Positions 56,263-64,000 of a stretch of DNA of 64,000 bases are shown in pieces. Made by a program: the position numbers and the translations under genes. The stretch covers positions 3,842,501-3,906,500 of the forward strand of contig NZ_ATTE01000001.1 in NCBI RefSeq assembly GCF_000419525.1, in the 5' to 3' direction. The stretch comes from Leucothrix mucor DSM 2157 (GTDB taxonomy: Bacteria; Pseudomonadota; Gammaproteobacteria; Thiotrichales; Thiotrichaceae). Position 1 is the first letter of the stretch. Each line of letters opens with the position of its first letter. Below the pieces are notes generated by a model that had not been told where the DNA came from, did not search any database, and saw only the letters and a list, made by a program, of their open reading frames with translations.

Positions 56263-57375
56263 TTACAGACGAACCGGCATCACCACATAACGCACACCAT
56301 CGTCATCATCGGATGACAACAAAGCACTAGCGGCAGAGCTAGTGAAATTGAAGTTAACCGTTTCACCGTCCAAATGATTGACCGCCTCTAAGAGGTAGTT
56401 AACGTTAAAACCAATCTCAAAGACTTCACCACTGTAGTTCACATCGATCTCTTCCTCCGCACTCTCCTGTTCTGGGTTATTCGACATAAGTGTCAGCAAA
56501 CCATCAGTCAGGCGCAGACGAATTCCACGGAATTTTTCATTCGACAAAATAGCAACACGCGCTAAGGTGTCACGAAAGACCATACGGTCTAATTGGATTT
56601 TTAGCGTGGTGTTGGCAGGTACCGCTGCTTTGTAATCAGGGTACTTTCCATCGATTAGTTTTGATGTGAAACGGACATTATCTTTTTCAACACGAATATG
56701 GTTTTCACTAAGTTGAACCCGTACTGACACATCAGAACTGGATTCTAGGATACGCGACAATTCTAAAGCACCTTTACGCGGAACAATAATACCGACACGC
56801 TCTGCAATCGCAATTGACTCATCACGGCAATCAGCCAGTGCCAAACGATGACCATCGGTTGATACACTGGACACCATGCCGGTCGTGATATCGAGTAACA
56901 GACCATTCAAGTAGTAGCGCACATCTTGGTTTGCCATACAAAAAGCTGTTTTATCCAACAAACGCTTAAACTGACTTTCCATCAACACCAGTTCATTGCT
57001 TAATGGAATCTCATCCAACTCCGGGAAATCTTCAGCAGGCAATGTGGCCAATTCAAAACGGCTTCGTCCGCCCTTAATCAGTAAGCGTGAACTGTTTTCA
57101 TCTTGCTCGACTAAAATAAAGGAGTCGGATGGCAACGCTTTGGTGATATCTAACAGTTTACGAGCGGGTGCAGTAACCGCCCCTTCCCTGTCAACCTGAA
57201 TATTAATACTGGCACTTAACTCGATTTCAAGATCAGTACCAACCAGACGTAAACGTTCGTTCTCAACACTCAGCAGGACATTCTCAAGAATTTTAGTGGT
57301 ATGCTTTTTTTCAACGGCACCCACAACATTGGCAAGCAGTTCTACAAGGGTGTCTCTGGCAACTGTAAATTTCAT
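56263..57375 (-). CDS. dnaN: DNA polymerase III beta subunit (sliding clamp)
   Basis: From the ATG at 57373-57375 the protein is 370 residues, near the E. coli length (366); the frame is open to 57405. It has the three-domain clamp layout, starts MKFTVARDTLVELLANVVG and ends with the hydrophobic-groove stretch YVVMPVRL. It forms the dimeric ring that tethers polymerase III and other clamp binders. It lies 30 bp from dnaA, and recF follows. Confidence 0.97.
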   Translation of the reverse strand: MKFTVARDTLVELLANVVGAVEKKHTTKILENVLLSVENERLRLVGTDLEIELSASINIQVDREGAVTAPARKLLDITKALPSDSFILVEQDENSSRLLIKGGRSRFELATLPAEDFPELDEIPLSNELVLMESQFKRLLDKTAFCMANQDVRYYLNGLLLDITTGMVSSVSTDGHRLALADCRDESIAIAERVGIIVPRKGALELSRILESSSDVSVRVQLSENHIRVEKDNVRFTSKLIDGKYPDYKAAVPANTTLKIQLDRMVFRDTLARVAILSNEKFRGIRLRLTDGLLTLMSNNPEQESAEEEIDVNYSGEVFEIGFNVNYLLEAVNHLDGETVNFNFTSSAASALLSSDDDDGVRYVVMPVRL

Positions 57376-57405
57376 AGCGGTTTCATTATCCGTGTAGCAG
57401 CACAA

Positions 57406-58863
57406 TTAGCTGCGCAAGGTTCTAGACAAAATTCGATGAGCCTCTTCAAGGCGACTATCCGATTGTAACAGCTCCCGTACTTTTCGACAGGCATGCAAAA
57501 CGGTTGTGTGATCGCGTCCACCAAACTTCTCACCAATTTCCGGCAAACTGTGATTGGTCAATTCTTTGGCCAATGCCATGGCTAGCTGTCTTGGACGAGT
57601 AACGGTTCGGGTACGACTTTTAGAATCCAAATCCGAGATACGGATATTGAAATACTCGGCGACCAGTTTTTTGATGCTGTCGATGGTAACCATCTTATCC
57701 ATCACGGCCAATTGATCACGCAGCGCATCCTGAACGAAGTCCATTGTGATATTGGTCGTATTGCGCAGTCGTAAAATCGCCAATACGCGAAGTAGTGCAC
57801 CTTCCAAGTCACGAATATTGGAGCGGAAGCGACGTGCAATAAAGAAAGCCACATCATTTGGAATATCCAAACCAAGGTGCTCAACCTTTTTGCGCAAAAT
57901 CGCGACACGTGTTTCAACATCGGGCGGCTCAACTTCTACCGACAGACCCCAGACCAATCTGGACTGCAAGCGATCATCAAGATTTTCAACCTCACGAGGT
58001 AAGCGGTCACCTGTCATGATAATTTGCTTCTGGCATTCCAACAACACGTTAAAGGTATGGAAAAACTCTTCCATACTTCGCGTTTTGTTGGCAAAAAATT
58101 GAATATCATCAATCAGTAATGCATCAGCCGAGCGGTAGTGGTTTTTAAATTCTTCAATTCGATTGTGACGCAAGGCCGCAACCATACCATTTACAAATCG
58201 CTCCGAATGCACATACACCACATTAGCAGCCGGATTGTGCGCCAATATATGATTACCAACAGCGTGCATCAAGTGAGTCTTACCCAACCCTACACCACCA
58301 AAAATAAACAATGGGTTGTAGGAAAAGCCTGGATTTTCACCCACCTGCATTGCAGAGGCGCGTGCTAGTTGATTGGACTTACCCTCAACAAAGTTATCAA
58401 AGGTCAGTGCAGGATTTAAGTTGTTAGCGAAAATCGTTTGATTGTCGACACTCGACAATCCGTTATTTTCAACAGGCCGGTGAACCGGTGGTGCTTGAGT
58501 AGGTTGGCTTGGCGGTCTGGGTGCAGGGTAGCGATCCGCTTGAATATGCGGCTCCGATGAGGACTGCAAACCGGAAGCATTCAATGACTCAGGCACGGGA
58601 ACGGTGCTCACCACCCGCATCACAGGTTCAGCGCTACCAATTTGTAGTCGCACCTGAAAGTTTTCATTGGCTTTGATTTTACGAACAATTGAAACAATCC
58701 GATCCAGAAAATAGGTCTGAACGTGCTTCATGACGTAGTCATTGGGCGCCAGCAACAGCAAAATCTCATCATGCTCTTGGCCATGCAACGTTCGCAACCA
58801 GGTATTGAGGTCATGATCGAGTAAATCGTTTTCCAACATTTTGAGGCAATCAGACCAAAGCAT
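57406..58863 (-). CDS. dnaA: Chromosomal replication initiator DnaA
   Basis: The 485-residue protein has domain I (1-85), a Pro/Gln-rich linker (about 100-150) and an AAA+ domain III with Walker A GGVGLGKT (189-196) and IDDIQFF. The DNA-binding domain IV has the signature [15 protein letters not shown] near 445-459. It binds TTATCCACA boxes and melts oriC. The ATG at 58861-58863 has no strong ribosome site, and the upstream frame is closed by a stop. The upstream gap holds several consensus DnaA boxes. Confidence 0.98.
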   Translation of the reverse strand: MLWSDCLKMLENDLLDHDLNTWLRTLHGQEHDEILLLLAPNDYVMKHVQTYFLDRIVSIVRKIKANENFQVRLQIGSAEPVMRVVSTVPVPESLNASGLQSSSEPHIQADRYPAPRPPSQPTQAPPVHRPVENNGLSSVDNQTIFANNLNPALTFDNFVEGKSNQLARASAMQVGENPGFSYNPLFIFGGVGLGKTHLMHAVGNHILAHNPAANVVYVHSERFVNGMVAALRHNRIEEFKNHYRSADALLIDDIQFFANKTRSMEEFFHTFNVLLECQKQIIMTGDRLPREVENLDDRLQSRLVWGLSVEVEPPDVETRVAILRKKVEHLGLDIPNDVAFFIARRFRSNIRDLEGALLRVLAILRLRNTTNITMDFVQDALRDQLAVMDKMVTIDSIKKLVAEYFNIRISDLDSKSRTRTVTRPRQLAMALAKELTNHSLPEIGEKFGGRDHTTVLHACRKVRELLQSDSRLEEAHRILSRTLRS

Positions 58864-58929
58864 AAGACGGACACTTTTCGCAGTAATGAGTTATCAAGCA
58901 GGGCGAGTAAGTTTACTAGAAACCTGTTT

Positions 58930-58938
58930 TTATCCACA
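58930..58938 (+). promoter_or_regulatory. Consensus DnaA box
   Basis: Exact TTATCCACA, 67 bases upstream of the dnaA start. It could also serve in autoregulation of dnaA. Confidence 0.85.
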
Positions 58939-59215
58939 ACTAAATTATTTTTATTTTTTTACTTAGTGTGAAATAAAACCATAAGTGATTGTTTAATAAA
59001 AACAAATCACACTCATCAACAAGCCAAGGCAGCACGCTGCTTATTTTTTAATCTATTTTTATTCACAAAATTATTTTTCCCTACTGTTAATCAGAAATAT
59101 ATTAAGCAGATCAATGGATTGGAGTGGAAAGCCAGATCCAGAAATGCCCAACTGATGACGGACGAATTCCATGTATAAGCTAGTGAATCCCAGACAGAAC
59201 AACAACTGAATACTT

Positions 59216-59248
59216 TGTGGATAACTATCAACCATATACTTATCCACA
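59216..59248. promoter_or_regulatory. Pair of opposed consensus DnaA boxes
   Basis: TGTGGATAA (59216-59224, minus orientation) and TTATCCACA (59240-59248, plus orientation) are exact boxes 15 bp apart. Both lie between the AT-rich stretch and rpmH. Confidence 0.85.
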
Positions 59249-59462
59249 TTTCTCTCACATCTTATCATTCAGATAAACAGCGTTCATACAGAAGAGTAGT
59301 GATTGCTAAGTCTCTGTAACAAAATGCAAAATATCAGTCATCCACAAAAATGACGCTGCATTATTATTGTTATTAGCTTTTAATATAAAAGATACTAACT
59401 ACAATCATAAGCACCTTGGTCAGCCTCTCAGGAAACCAAAAGCGTTTTGAAATAAAATATAT

Positions 59463-59491
59463 TTGACATTTGGATTGCATTGCATTATTTT
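59463..59491 (+). promoter_or_regulatory. Candidate rpmH promoter
   Basis: A perfect -35 TTGACA (59463-59468) is followed at 17 bp by a weak -10 TATTTT (59486-59491). It would transcribe rpmH-rnpA-yidC-mnmE. Confidence 0.45.
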
Positions 59492-59566
59492 CTTCGCCCT
59501 TCCCGCTACACTGACGAAAATTTTCAGTGTGCAAAGCTAAATAACGTTGATTGTAGGTCTACTACC

Positions 59567-59701
59567 ATGAAAAGAACATTCCAACCCAGCAACCTGAAGC
59601 GTGCACGCACCCATGGTTTTCGTCAGCGCATGAGCACAACTGGCGGACGTAAAGTCATAAAAGCACGTCGTGCCAAAGGCCGCGCATTGCTTTGTCCTTA
59701 A
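59567..59701 (+). CDS. rpmH: 50S ribosomal protein L34
   Basis: The 44-residue basic protein starts [19 protein letters not shown] and ends with KGRALLCP; the usual L34 ends in a Lys/Ser tail. The frame is open upstream to 59480, but the ATG at 59567 matches all known L34 starts. It is divergent from dnaA across oriC and precedes rnpA by 54 bp. Confidence 0.97.
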   Translation: MKRTFQPSNLKRARTHGFRQRMSTTGGRKVIKARRAKGRALLCP

Positions 59702-59712
59702 TTTCCGGATCC

Positions 59713-59738
59713 GGACTGAGTGTTTACTAACTCAGTCC
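59713..59738 (+). repeat. Hairpin between rpmH and rnpA
   Basis: GGACTGAG (59713-59720) and CTCAGTCC (59731-59738) form a perfect 8-bp stem with a 10-base loop. No T-run follows. It may set the rpmH:rnpA ratio by attenuation or RNA processing, as in other rpmH-rnpA operons. Confidence 0.5.
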
Positions 59739-59755
59739 CTTCCCGGAGGTTAACA

Positions 59756-60136
59756 ATGACAGGGCAAGCATTTAGCAGACAGTACCGACTGACCAAAGCC
59801 GAAGAGTACCAATACGTTTTCGACAATGCGCGGCGGTTTGGTAATCCTGCGTTTACCCTGTTAGTTAGACCCAATAACCTCGGATACCCCAGGTTAGGCT
59901 TAGCTATAAGCAAAAAAAACGTCAAGTTAGCAGTTAATCGCAACCGTATTAAGCGATTGATTCGCGAAAGCTTTCGACATCAGTTATCTGAACTCCCCTC
60001 TGTTGACATCATTGCCATGTGTCGTACCGGCGCGGTAGTATTACCTAGCGCTGAAATTCTCAAGCAACTGGACTCTCAGTGGCACTACATGCGCAAGAAA
60101 CTGGATACCCACTCAACGACAGATAGATCATCCTAA
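59756..60136 (+). CDS. rnpA: Ribonuclease P protein component
   Basis: From the ATG at 59756, with CGGAGG upstream, the protein is 126 residues. It has the RNR motif in KLAVNRNRIKRLIRESFR, the family signature. It binds the M1 RNA to process tRNA 5' ends. yidC begins only 10 bp after its stop. The small yidD gene that normally lies between rnpA and yidC is absent. Confidence 0.96.
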   Translation: MTGQAFSRQYRLTKAEEYQYVFDNARRFGNPAFTLLVRPNNLGYPRLGLAISKKNVKLAVNRNRIKRLIRESFRHQLSELPSVDIIAMCRTGAVVLPSAEILKQLDSQWHYMRKKLDTHSTTDRSS

Positions 60137-60145
60137 GGATAATCC

Positions 60146-61795
60146 ATGGAACAACAACGCCCCCTTCTTTACCTGATGCTGGCCTTCATCGCCTTTATGA
60201 TTTGGTCCAGCTGGCAAGAAAGAAATGCCCCACCTGTAAGCTCTGCCCCAACGACGCAAGTAACCACAGCCGGTAATGTCGCCAATCAAGCTGATGTCCC
60301 ACAGTCTCCTAATTTGACTTCTGCATCTGTTGCTGGTGTACCGACGACGAATGCGGTCACGGGTAAAAATATCCGTGTTAAAACAGATGTATTGGATTTG
60401 CAGATCAGCTTAACTGGTGGAACAGTACTTCAAGCAGACTTGTTGACTTACCCTGTCAGCTTGGACGAGCCTGAAAACCCTGTACGGGTACTGGATGTTG
60501 CTAAAACTTATGCAGCGCAGTCTGGCTTAGTTGCAAGCGAAGGGGACCCTAAACTGGCACCTAATCACTATGCAGAGTTCTCTACTGAAAAAAGTGAGTA
60601 CATCTTAGAAGGTGATACGCTGGAAGTACCATTGGTATGGCGTGGTGAGAACGGCTTAACGGTTACCAAAACATTTACCTTCAAACGGGGTAAGTTCTTG
60701 GTTGATGTCCAGCAAACACTGAATAACCAATCTGGTAATGCCTGGAATGGAATTGAATATCATCAAATAACGCATGGTACTCCAGAGAGTCAGGGCATAG
60801 GTTTGGGTACAGTTTCCTATGTTGGTGGTGCGTATTATGATGATAAGTACGTAAAAGTTGATTTTGGTGATATTGAAAGCGAAAATCTTAAAAAGCAGAT
60901 CAAAGGTGGCTGGGCCGCCATGCTCGAGCATTATTTTATTAGTGCTTGGATTCCTGGTCCTGATTCATTAAACACCTATGAAACACTGTTCATCCCAGAG
61001 CGTAGCAGTCACATATTGCGTGTGAGCTCTCCATCATTGTCTGTTCCAGACGGTAAAGCAGGTATTTTCAAGAGTCAGTTTTACGTTGGCCCTAAGATTC
61101 AGAAAAATCTGGAAGCCATGTCACCAGGTCTGGATCTGACTGTGGATTATGGTATTTTCAGCTTTGTTTCTAAGCCTATTTTCTGGATTATGAATCGCAT
61201 TCAATCAGTCGTTTCCAACTGGGGTTGGACGATTATTCTGATGACGATTTTGATCAAGTTATTCTTTTTCTGGCCTTCAGCGATCAGCTATCGCTCAATG
61301 GCGAAAATGAAGAAACTGGGCCCCAAGATCAAAGAAATCAACGAAAAGCATAAAGCTGATCCTCAAGCGAAGCAAAAGGCAACAATGGACTTTTACCGTA
61401 AGGAAAAGATCAATCCATTGGGTGGTTGTTTGCCAATCCTGATTCAGATGCCTGTGTTTATGGGGCTGTACTGGGTGCTGCTTGAGAGTGTGGAATTACG
61501 TCAAGCACCTTGGATTATGTGGTTTAAAGATCTGTCGGTTATGGATCCATACTACGTACTTCCACTGTTAATGGGTGCAAGTATGTACATTCAGCAACGC
61601 CTGAATCCGCCACAAATGACAGATCCTATGCAGCAGAAGATCTTCCAGTTCTTACCGGTTGTATTCACTGTAATGTTCTTGTTCTTCCCTGCTGGTCTTG
61701 TACTGTACTGGGTTGTGAACAACGTTCTGTCTATTGCTCAGCAGTATGTGATTACCAAACGAATTGTGGGTGATGATGCCCCCGTTCTGAGTTAA
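60146..61795 (+). CDS. yidC: Membrane protein insertase YidC
   Basis: The 549-residue protein has an N-terminal anchor (about 5-24) and a Gram-negative type periplasmic domain (about 60-350, with YYDDKYVKVDF). The conserved insertase core has four spans at the C-terminus (NWGWTIILMTILIKLFFF, GGCLPILIQMPVFMGLYW, and two later). It inserts inner-membrane proteins alone or with SecYEG. It follows rnpA by 10 bp and precedes mnmE by 17 bp. Confidence 0.97.
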   Translation: MEQQRPLLYLMLAFIAFMIWSSWQERNAPPVSSAPTTQVTTAGNVANQADVPQSPNLTSASVAGVPTTNAVTGKNIRVKTDVLDLQISLTGGTVLQADLLTYPVSLDEPENPVRVLDVAKTYAAQSGLVASEGDPKLAPNHYAEFSTEKSEYILEGDTLEVPLVWRGENGLTVTKTFTFKRGKFLVDVQQTLNNQSGNAWNGIEYHQITHGTPESQGIGLGTVSYVGGAYYDDKYVKVDFGDIESENLKKQIKGGWAAMLEHYFISAWIPGPDSLNTYETLFIPERSSHILRVSSPSLSVPDGKAGIFKSQFYVGPKIQKNLEAMSPGLDLTVDYGIFSFVSKPIFWIMNRIQSVVSNWGWTIILMTILIKLFFFWPSAISYRSMAKMKKLGPKIKEINEKHKADPQAKQKATMDFYRKEKINPLGGCLPILIQMPVFMGLYWVLLESVELRQAPWIMWFKDLSVMDPYYVLPLLMGASMYIQQRLNPPQMTDPMQQKIFQFLPVVFTVMFLFFPAGLVLYWVVNNVLSIAQQYVITKRIVGDDAPVLS

Positions 61796-61811
61796 CTATT
61801 AGGTAACAACC

Positions 61812-63149
61812 ATGCTTCAAAACGACACCATCGCGGCCATCGCTACCCCGGCAGGTCGCGGTGGTGTTGGCATTATCCGCCTCTCAGGCCCACGTGTTCA
61901 GCACATTGCAGAGCAGATGCTGGGTCAACTCACAAAACCTCATCGTGCTGCACACCGACAATTTCTTGGAAATGATGGGCGTGTGTTGGATGACGGTGTT
62001 GCTATTTATTTCCCCGGACCTCACTCCTTTACTGGCGAAGACGTGCTTGAGTTACAAGGACACGGCGGCAAAATTGTCTTGGATATGTTGCTGCAGGCTT
62101 GCTTACAGTTTGGGGCCCGTTTAGCCCGCCCTGGTGAGTTTTCAGAACGCGCATTTCTAAATGACAAGTTGGACCTGGCTCAAGCCGAAGCCATTGCCGA
62201 CTTGATTGATAGCAGTAGTGAACAAGCAGCACGCTCTGCACTGCGCTCCCTTCAAGGTGACTTCTCGGCTGCGATCAACTCCCTACTCACTCAAATCACT
62301 GAGCTTCGAATGTATGTCGAGGCAGCTCTGGATTTTCCGGAAGAAGAGATAGATTTCCTCGCTGATCAACGAGTCTTAGATAGGCTCAGCAATATTCAAC
62401 AGCAGCTAAAAACCATCTTCGATAAAGCTCGTCAAGGCAGCCTATTGCGCGAAGGTATGCAGCTAGTAATTGTTGGCAAACCCAATGCGGGTAAGTCTAG
62501 TTTGCTCAATGCTTTAGCCGGTCAAGATACTGCCATTGTCACCGAGTACGCAGGTACTACCCGTGATGTGCTTCGTGAGTCAATTAACTTAGATGGCATG
62601 CCTTTGCATGTGATTGATACGGCAGGCTTGCGAGATAGTGATGACCCCGTGGAACAAATCGGTATTCAGCGTGCTTGGCAAGCAGTCGAAAAAGCAGATC
62701 TGATTTTGTTTTTAGTGGATGATACTGAAGCGGCTGATCAGAGCCATCATAGTCTGTTGGAAAGAATGCCCTCGCACCTACCTCGAATTACAGTACACAA
62801 TAAGATCGATAAGAGCGGTCATGCTGTTGGACAGCATGGCGAACATCTTTATATCTCAGCTAAAGAGCAAATCGGAATTGATAACCTACGTGAGGCGTTG
62901 AAACAGCGTATGGGCTATCAGGCTGATAGTGAAGATCTGTTTATCGCAAGGCGTCGACATCTACAAGCATTAGAGGATACGCAGCAGGCAGTTGATCGTG
63001 CCTCCGAGCAGCTACAAACATTTAATGCTGGCGAGTTAATGGCGGAAGAGCTTCGCTTGGCGCAAGACTCATTAGGACAGATTACAGGTCGATTTACTCC
63101 AGATGATTTGCTTGGGGAAATCTTTAGTTCGTTCTGTATTGGTAAGTAG
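61812..63149 (+). CDS. mnmE: tRNA modification GTPase MnmE
   Basis: The 445-residue protein has the N-terminal formyl-THF-binding domain ([22 protein letters not shown]), a helical domain and an inserted G domain with [19 protein letters not shown] and NKID. It ends in the FCIGK motif carrying the catalytic Cys. With MnmG it makes the cmnm5/mnm5 group at U34. mnmG, often next downstream with rsmG, parA and parB, is not there; a GH26-like gene faces it instead. The stop touches a parS-like site. Confidence 0.97.
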   Translation: MLQNDTIAAIATPAGRGGVGIIRLSGPRVQHIAEQMLGQLTKPHRAAHRQFLGNDGRVLDDGVAIYFPGPHSFTGEDVLELQGHGGKIVLDMLLQACLQFGARLARPGEFSERAFLNDKLDLAQAEAIADLIDSSSEQAARSALRSLQGDFSAAINSLLTQITELRMYVEAALDFPEEEIDFLADQRVLDRLSNIQQQLKTIFDKARQGSLLREGMQLVIVGKPNAGKSSLLNALAGQDTAIVTEYAGTTRDVLRESINLDGMPLHVIDTAGLRDSDDPVEQIGIQRAWQAVEKADLILFLVDDTEAADQSHHSLLERMPSHLPRITVHNKIDKSGHAVGQHGEHLYISAKEQIGIDNLREALKQRMGYQADSEDLFIARRRHLQALEDTQQAVDRASEQLQTFNAGELMAEELRLAQDSLGQITGRFTPDDLLGEIFSSFCIGK

Positions 63150-63163
63150 TTCCACGTGAAACA
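63148..63163. other. parS centromere-like site at the mnmE stop
   Basis: AGTTCCACGTGAAACA matches 15 of 16 bases of the variant TGTTCCACGTGAAACA. It begins on the mnmE stop codon. An extra half-site (ATGTTTCA, 63168-63175) creates a hairpin TGAAACAT-TGC-ATGTTTCA with its right half. Confidence 0.82.
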
Positions 63164-63203
63164 TTGCATGTTTCAGGAATAAAAAATCGTAAGAAATATT
63201 TCT

Positions 63204-63240
63204 AAAAGGCATTACACTGTCAAAGTGCGATGCCTTTTTT
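63204..63240 (+). terminator. Intrinsic terminator after mnmE
   Basis: AAAAGGCAT (63204-63212) pairs with ATGCCTTTT (63230-63238), with an inner CACT/AGTG pairing and a T-run. It lies between mnmE and the convergent glycosidase gene. Confidence 0.85.
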
Positions 63241-63250
63241 ATTGGGCTAT

Positions 63251-64000
63251 TTACTGGTTACGCTTATCTACATCCGCAGGAAGAATGCTCTCCAAGCGCC
63301 ATTTTTTAAGTAGCTTGCGATTCATTTTACGAAGACCAGCGGCTTCTTTTTTGAGCTTGGAAACACCTTTGATCTCAGGCCTTTTACTAAGACCGTAAGC
63401 ATTACCCTTAGAAGATGAGTCCGCAATTTTCACTGGTCTATTATTGTCTGACTTAGCTTGTAGAAGCTTTTCTGTTGTAGCTGTATCTCCAGCTCTTGCT
63501 TGCAAGCTTGGCTCAGACAGACTACTGGCTTCAGTTTCAATAAGCTCTGGATTCATTGTCCCTGCGAAATAAGGATCAGAGACTGCATGGTTATAAGCAG
63601 ATAAGCCTGTATTGCCTTCAAGATTTAAACCCCATTTCAGCTCCTTGTTTGTGTTAAACCAAACAATCGATTTAATTGCAGGATAGTAAGATTGAATGCT
63701 TTGCATCATGTTAGCAACCCATTCTTCTTTGCTTTCACCAGCATCGCTGTCATCGCCATTCTGGCCCCAGCTGGCATTAGGAAGATCGTGTGGTTCTGCT
63801 GAACTAACCTCACCCAACATAATTGGTTTGTTGGGGTAGTTGCTGATCATGTTCACATACTGCTGACTGAAGGTTTCATCAAATGACTTCCAGCTACTAA
63901 ACGAATAATTACTGCCCCAGTTATAACCATCCAATGACAGCCAGTCCACCACGTCATCGCCAGGATAGTACTGAGTAATATCATCATAACTGTCGACATC
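63251..64000 (-). CDS. Probable GH26-type glycosyl hydrolase, C-terminal part (cut by window)
   Basis: 250 codons are visible, open through base 64000, so the N-terminus lies outside. The stretch YYPGDDVVDWLSLDGYNWGS and the later PIMLGEVSSAE (probable catalytic Glu) and IVWFNTNKELKWGL follow the GH26 (beta-mannanase/endoglucanase-like) pattern. The last 100 residues are a Ser/Lys/Arg-rich tail (KLKKEAAGLRKMNRKLLKKWR) with no recognised domain. It converges with mnmE. The activity could be on a mannan or other beta-glycan, possibly in exopolysaccharide turnover. Confidence 0.72.
   Translation of the reverse strand, partial: DVDSYDDITQYYPGDDVVDWLSLDGYNWGSNYSFSSWKSFDETFSQQYVNMISNYPNKPIMLGEVSSAEPHDLPNASWGQNGDDSDAGESKEEWVANMMQSIQSYYPAIKSIVWFNTNKELKWGLNLEGNTGLSAYNHAVSDPYFAGTMNPELIETEASSLSEPSLQARAGDTATTEKLLQAKSDNNRPVKIADSSSKGNAYGLSKRPEIKGVSKLKKEAAGLRKMNRKLLKKWRLESILPADVDKRNQ

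Larger units (their letters stand above)
58864..59566. other. oriC: Replication origin (oriC) between dnaA and rpmH
   Basis: This 703-bp gene-free gap is AT-rich and holds exact DnaA boxes TTATCCACA at 58930-58938 (+), 59216-59224 (-) and 59240-59248 (+). One-mismatch boxes are at 59059-59067 (TTATTCACA) and 59338-59346 (TCATCCACA). The stretch 58939-59095 is the most AT-rich and is a candidate unwinding element. The dnaA/rpmH interval is the usual origin position in Pseudomonas-like genomes. Confidence 0.9.

Noticed and set aside
59480-59566. N-terminal extension of the L34 reading frame
   Set aside because: The frame is open upstream, but the extension (29 residues) has no counterpart in known L34 proteins, which start MKRTFQPS. 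It is part of the origin-to-rpmH leader.

Overview
The window is about 64 kb of chromosomal DNA from a Gammaproteobacterium and contains the replication origin. At the right end, recF-dnaN-dnaA-oriC-rpmH-rnpA-yidC-mnmE, with gyrB next to recF, is the classic gammaproteobacterial origin neighbourhood. The order dapF-DUF484-xerC, the pilT/yggS divergence with proC-yggT, and the Fur, GcvR-like, DbpA, HrpA and TtcA sequences agree. A periplasmic DsrE-like/rhodanese pair, a lone TusA and three type IV pilus retraction ATPases would suit a sulfur-oxidising, surface-attached Thiotrichales-type bacterium (Leucothrix/Cocleimonas/Thiothrix relatives). That genus-level guess is inference only. I see no tRNA, rRNA, insertion sequence, prophage or CRISPR array.

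Layout. 1-1.3 kb: urate breakdown (puuE, cut by the window edge, divergent from uraH). 1.3-8 kb: CorA, a GcvR-like ACT protein, an LrgA/LrgB operon with an unknown membrane protein, DbpA and a NYN RNase-like protein. 8-11.4 kb: a lipid-modification locus with a PmtA-like methyltransferase and mprF, which is split by a frameshift at a run of six A/T pairs. 11.4-21 kb: housekeeping and stress genes (AstE/AspA-like, dps, META lipoprotein, rph-rdgB-plsC-M48 protease-ttcA-pip-dtd, DsrE-like/rhodanese). 21-26.6 kb: yggS-proC-yggT and pilT-pilU-pilU2. 26.6-31.2 kb: an unrecognised envelope cluster of a glycine-zipper lipoprotein, a membrane TPR-like protein, a membrane protein with an HExxH motif and an OmpA-like lipoprotein. 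31-39 kb: priA, a SPOR protein, a diguanylate cyclase and hrpA. 39.5-43 kb: dacB with an ExbB/TolQ-like channel and two ExbD-like partners. 43-52.6 kb: ubiD, fur, bioF, tusA, dapF-DUF484-xerC, rpmE2 and envelope or redox proteins. 52.7-63.2 kb: gyrB, recF, dnaN, dnaA, oriC, rpmH, rnpA, yidC, mnmE. 63.2 kb to the end: the C-terminal part of a probable GH26 glycosidase.

How the genes fit together. The origin region supplies initiator, clamp, gyrase and oriC with consensus DnaA boxes, flanked by two parS-like sites (inside recF, and just after mnmE). The envelope theme is strong: mprF/PmtA (lipid head groups), plsC, lrgAB, dacB with a proton-channel complex, DUF1287, OmpA-like and SPOR proteins, and YidC.

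The best candidates for undescribed biology are the dacB-ExbB-ExbD-ExbD operon, the four-gene envelope cluster behind the triple pilus ATPases, and the mprF frameshift, which lies on a possible -1 slippery site.
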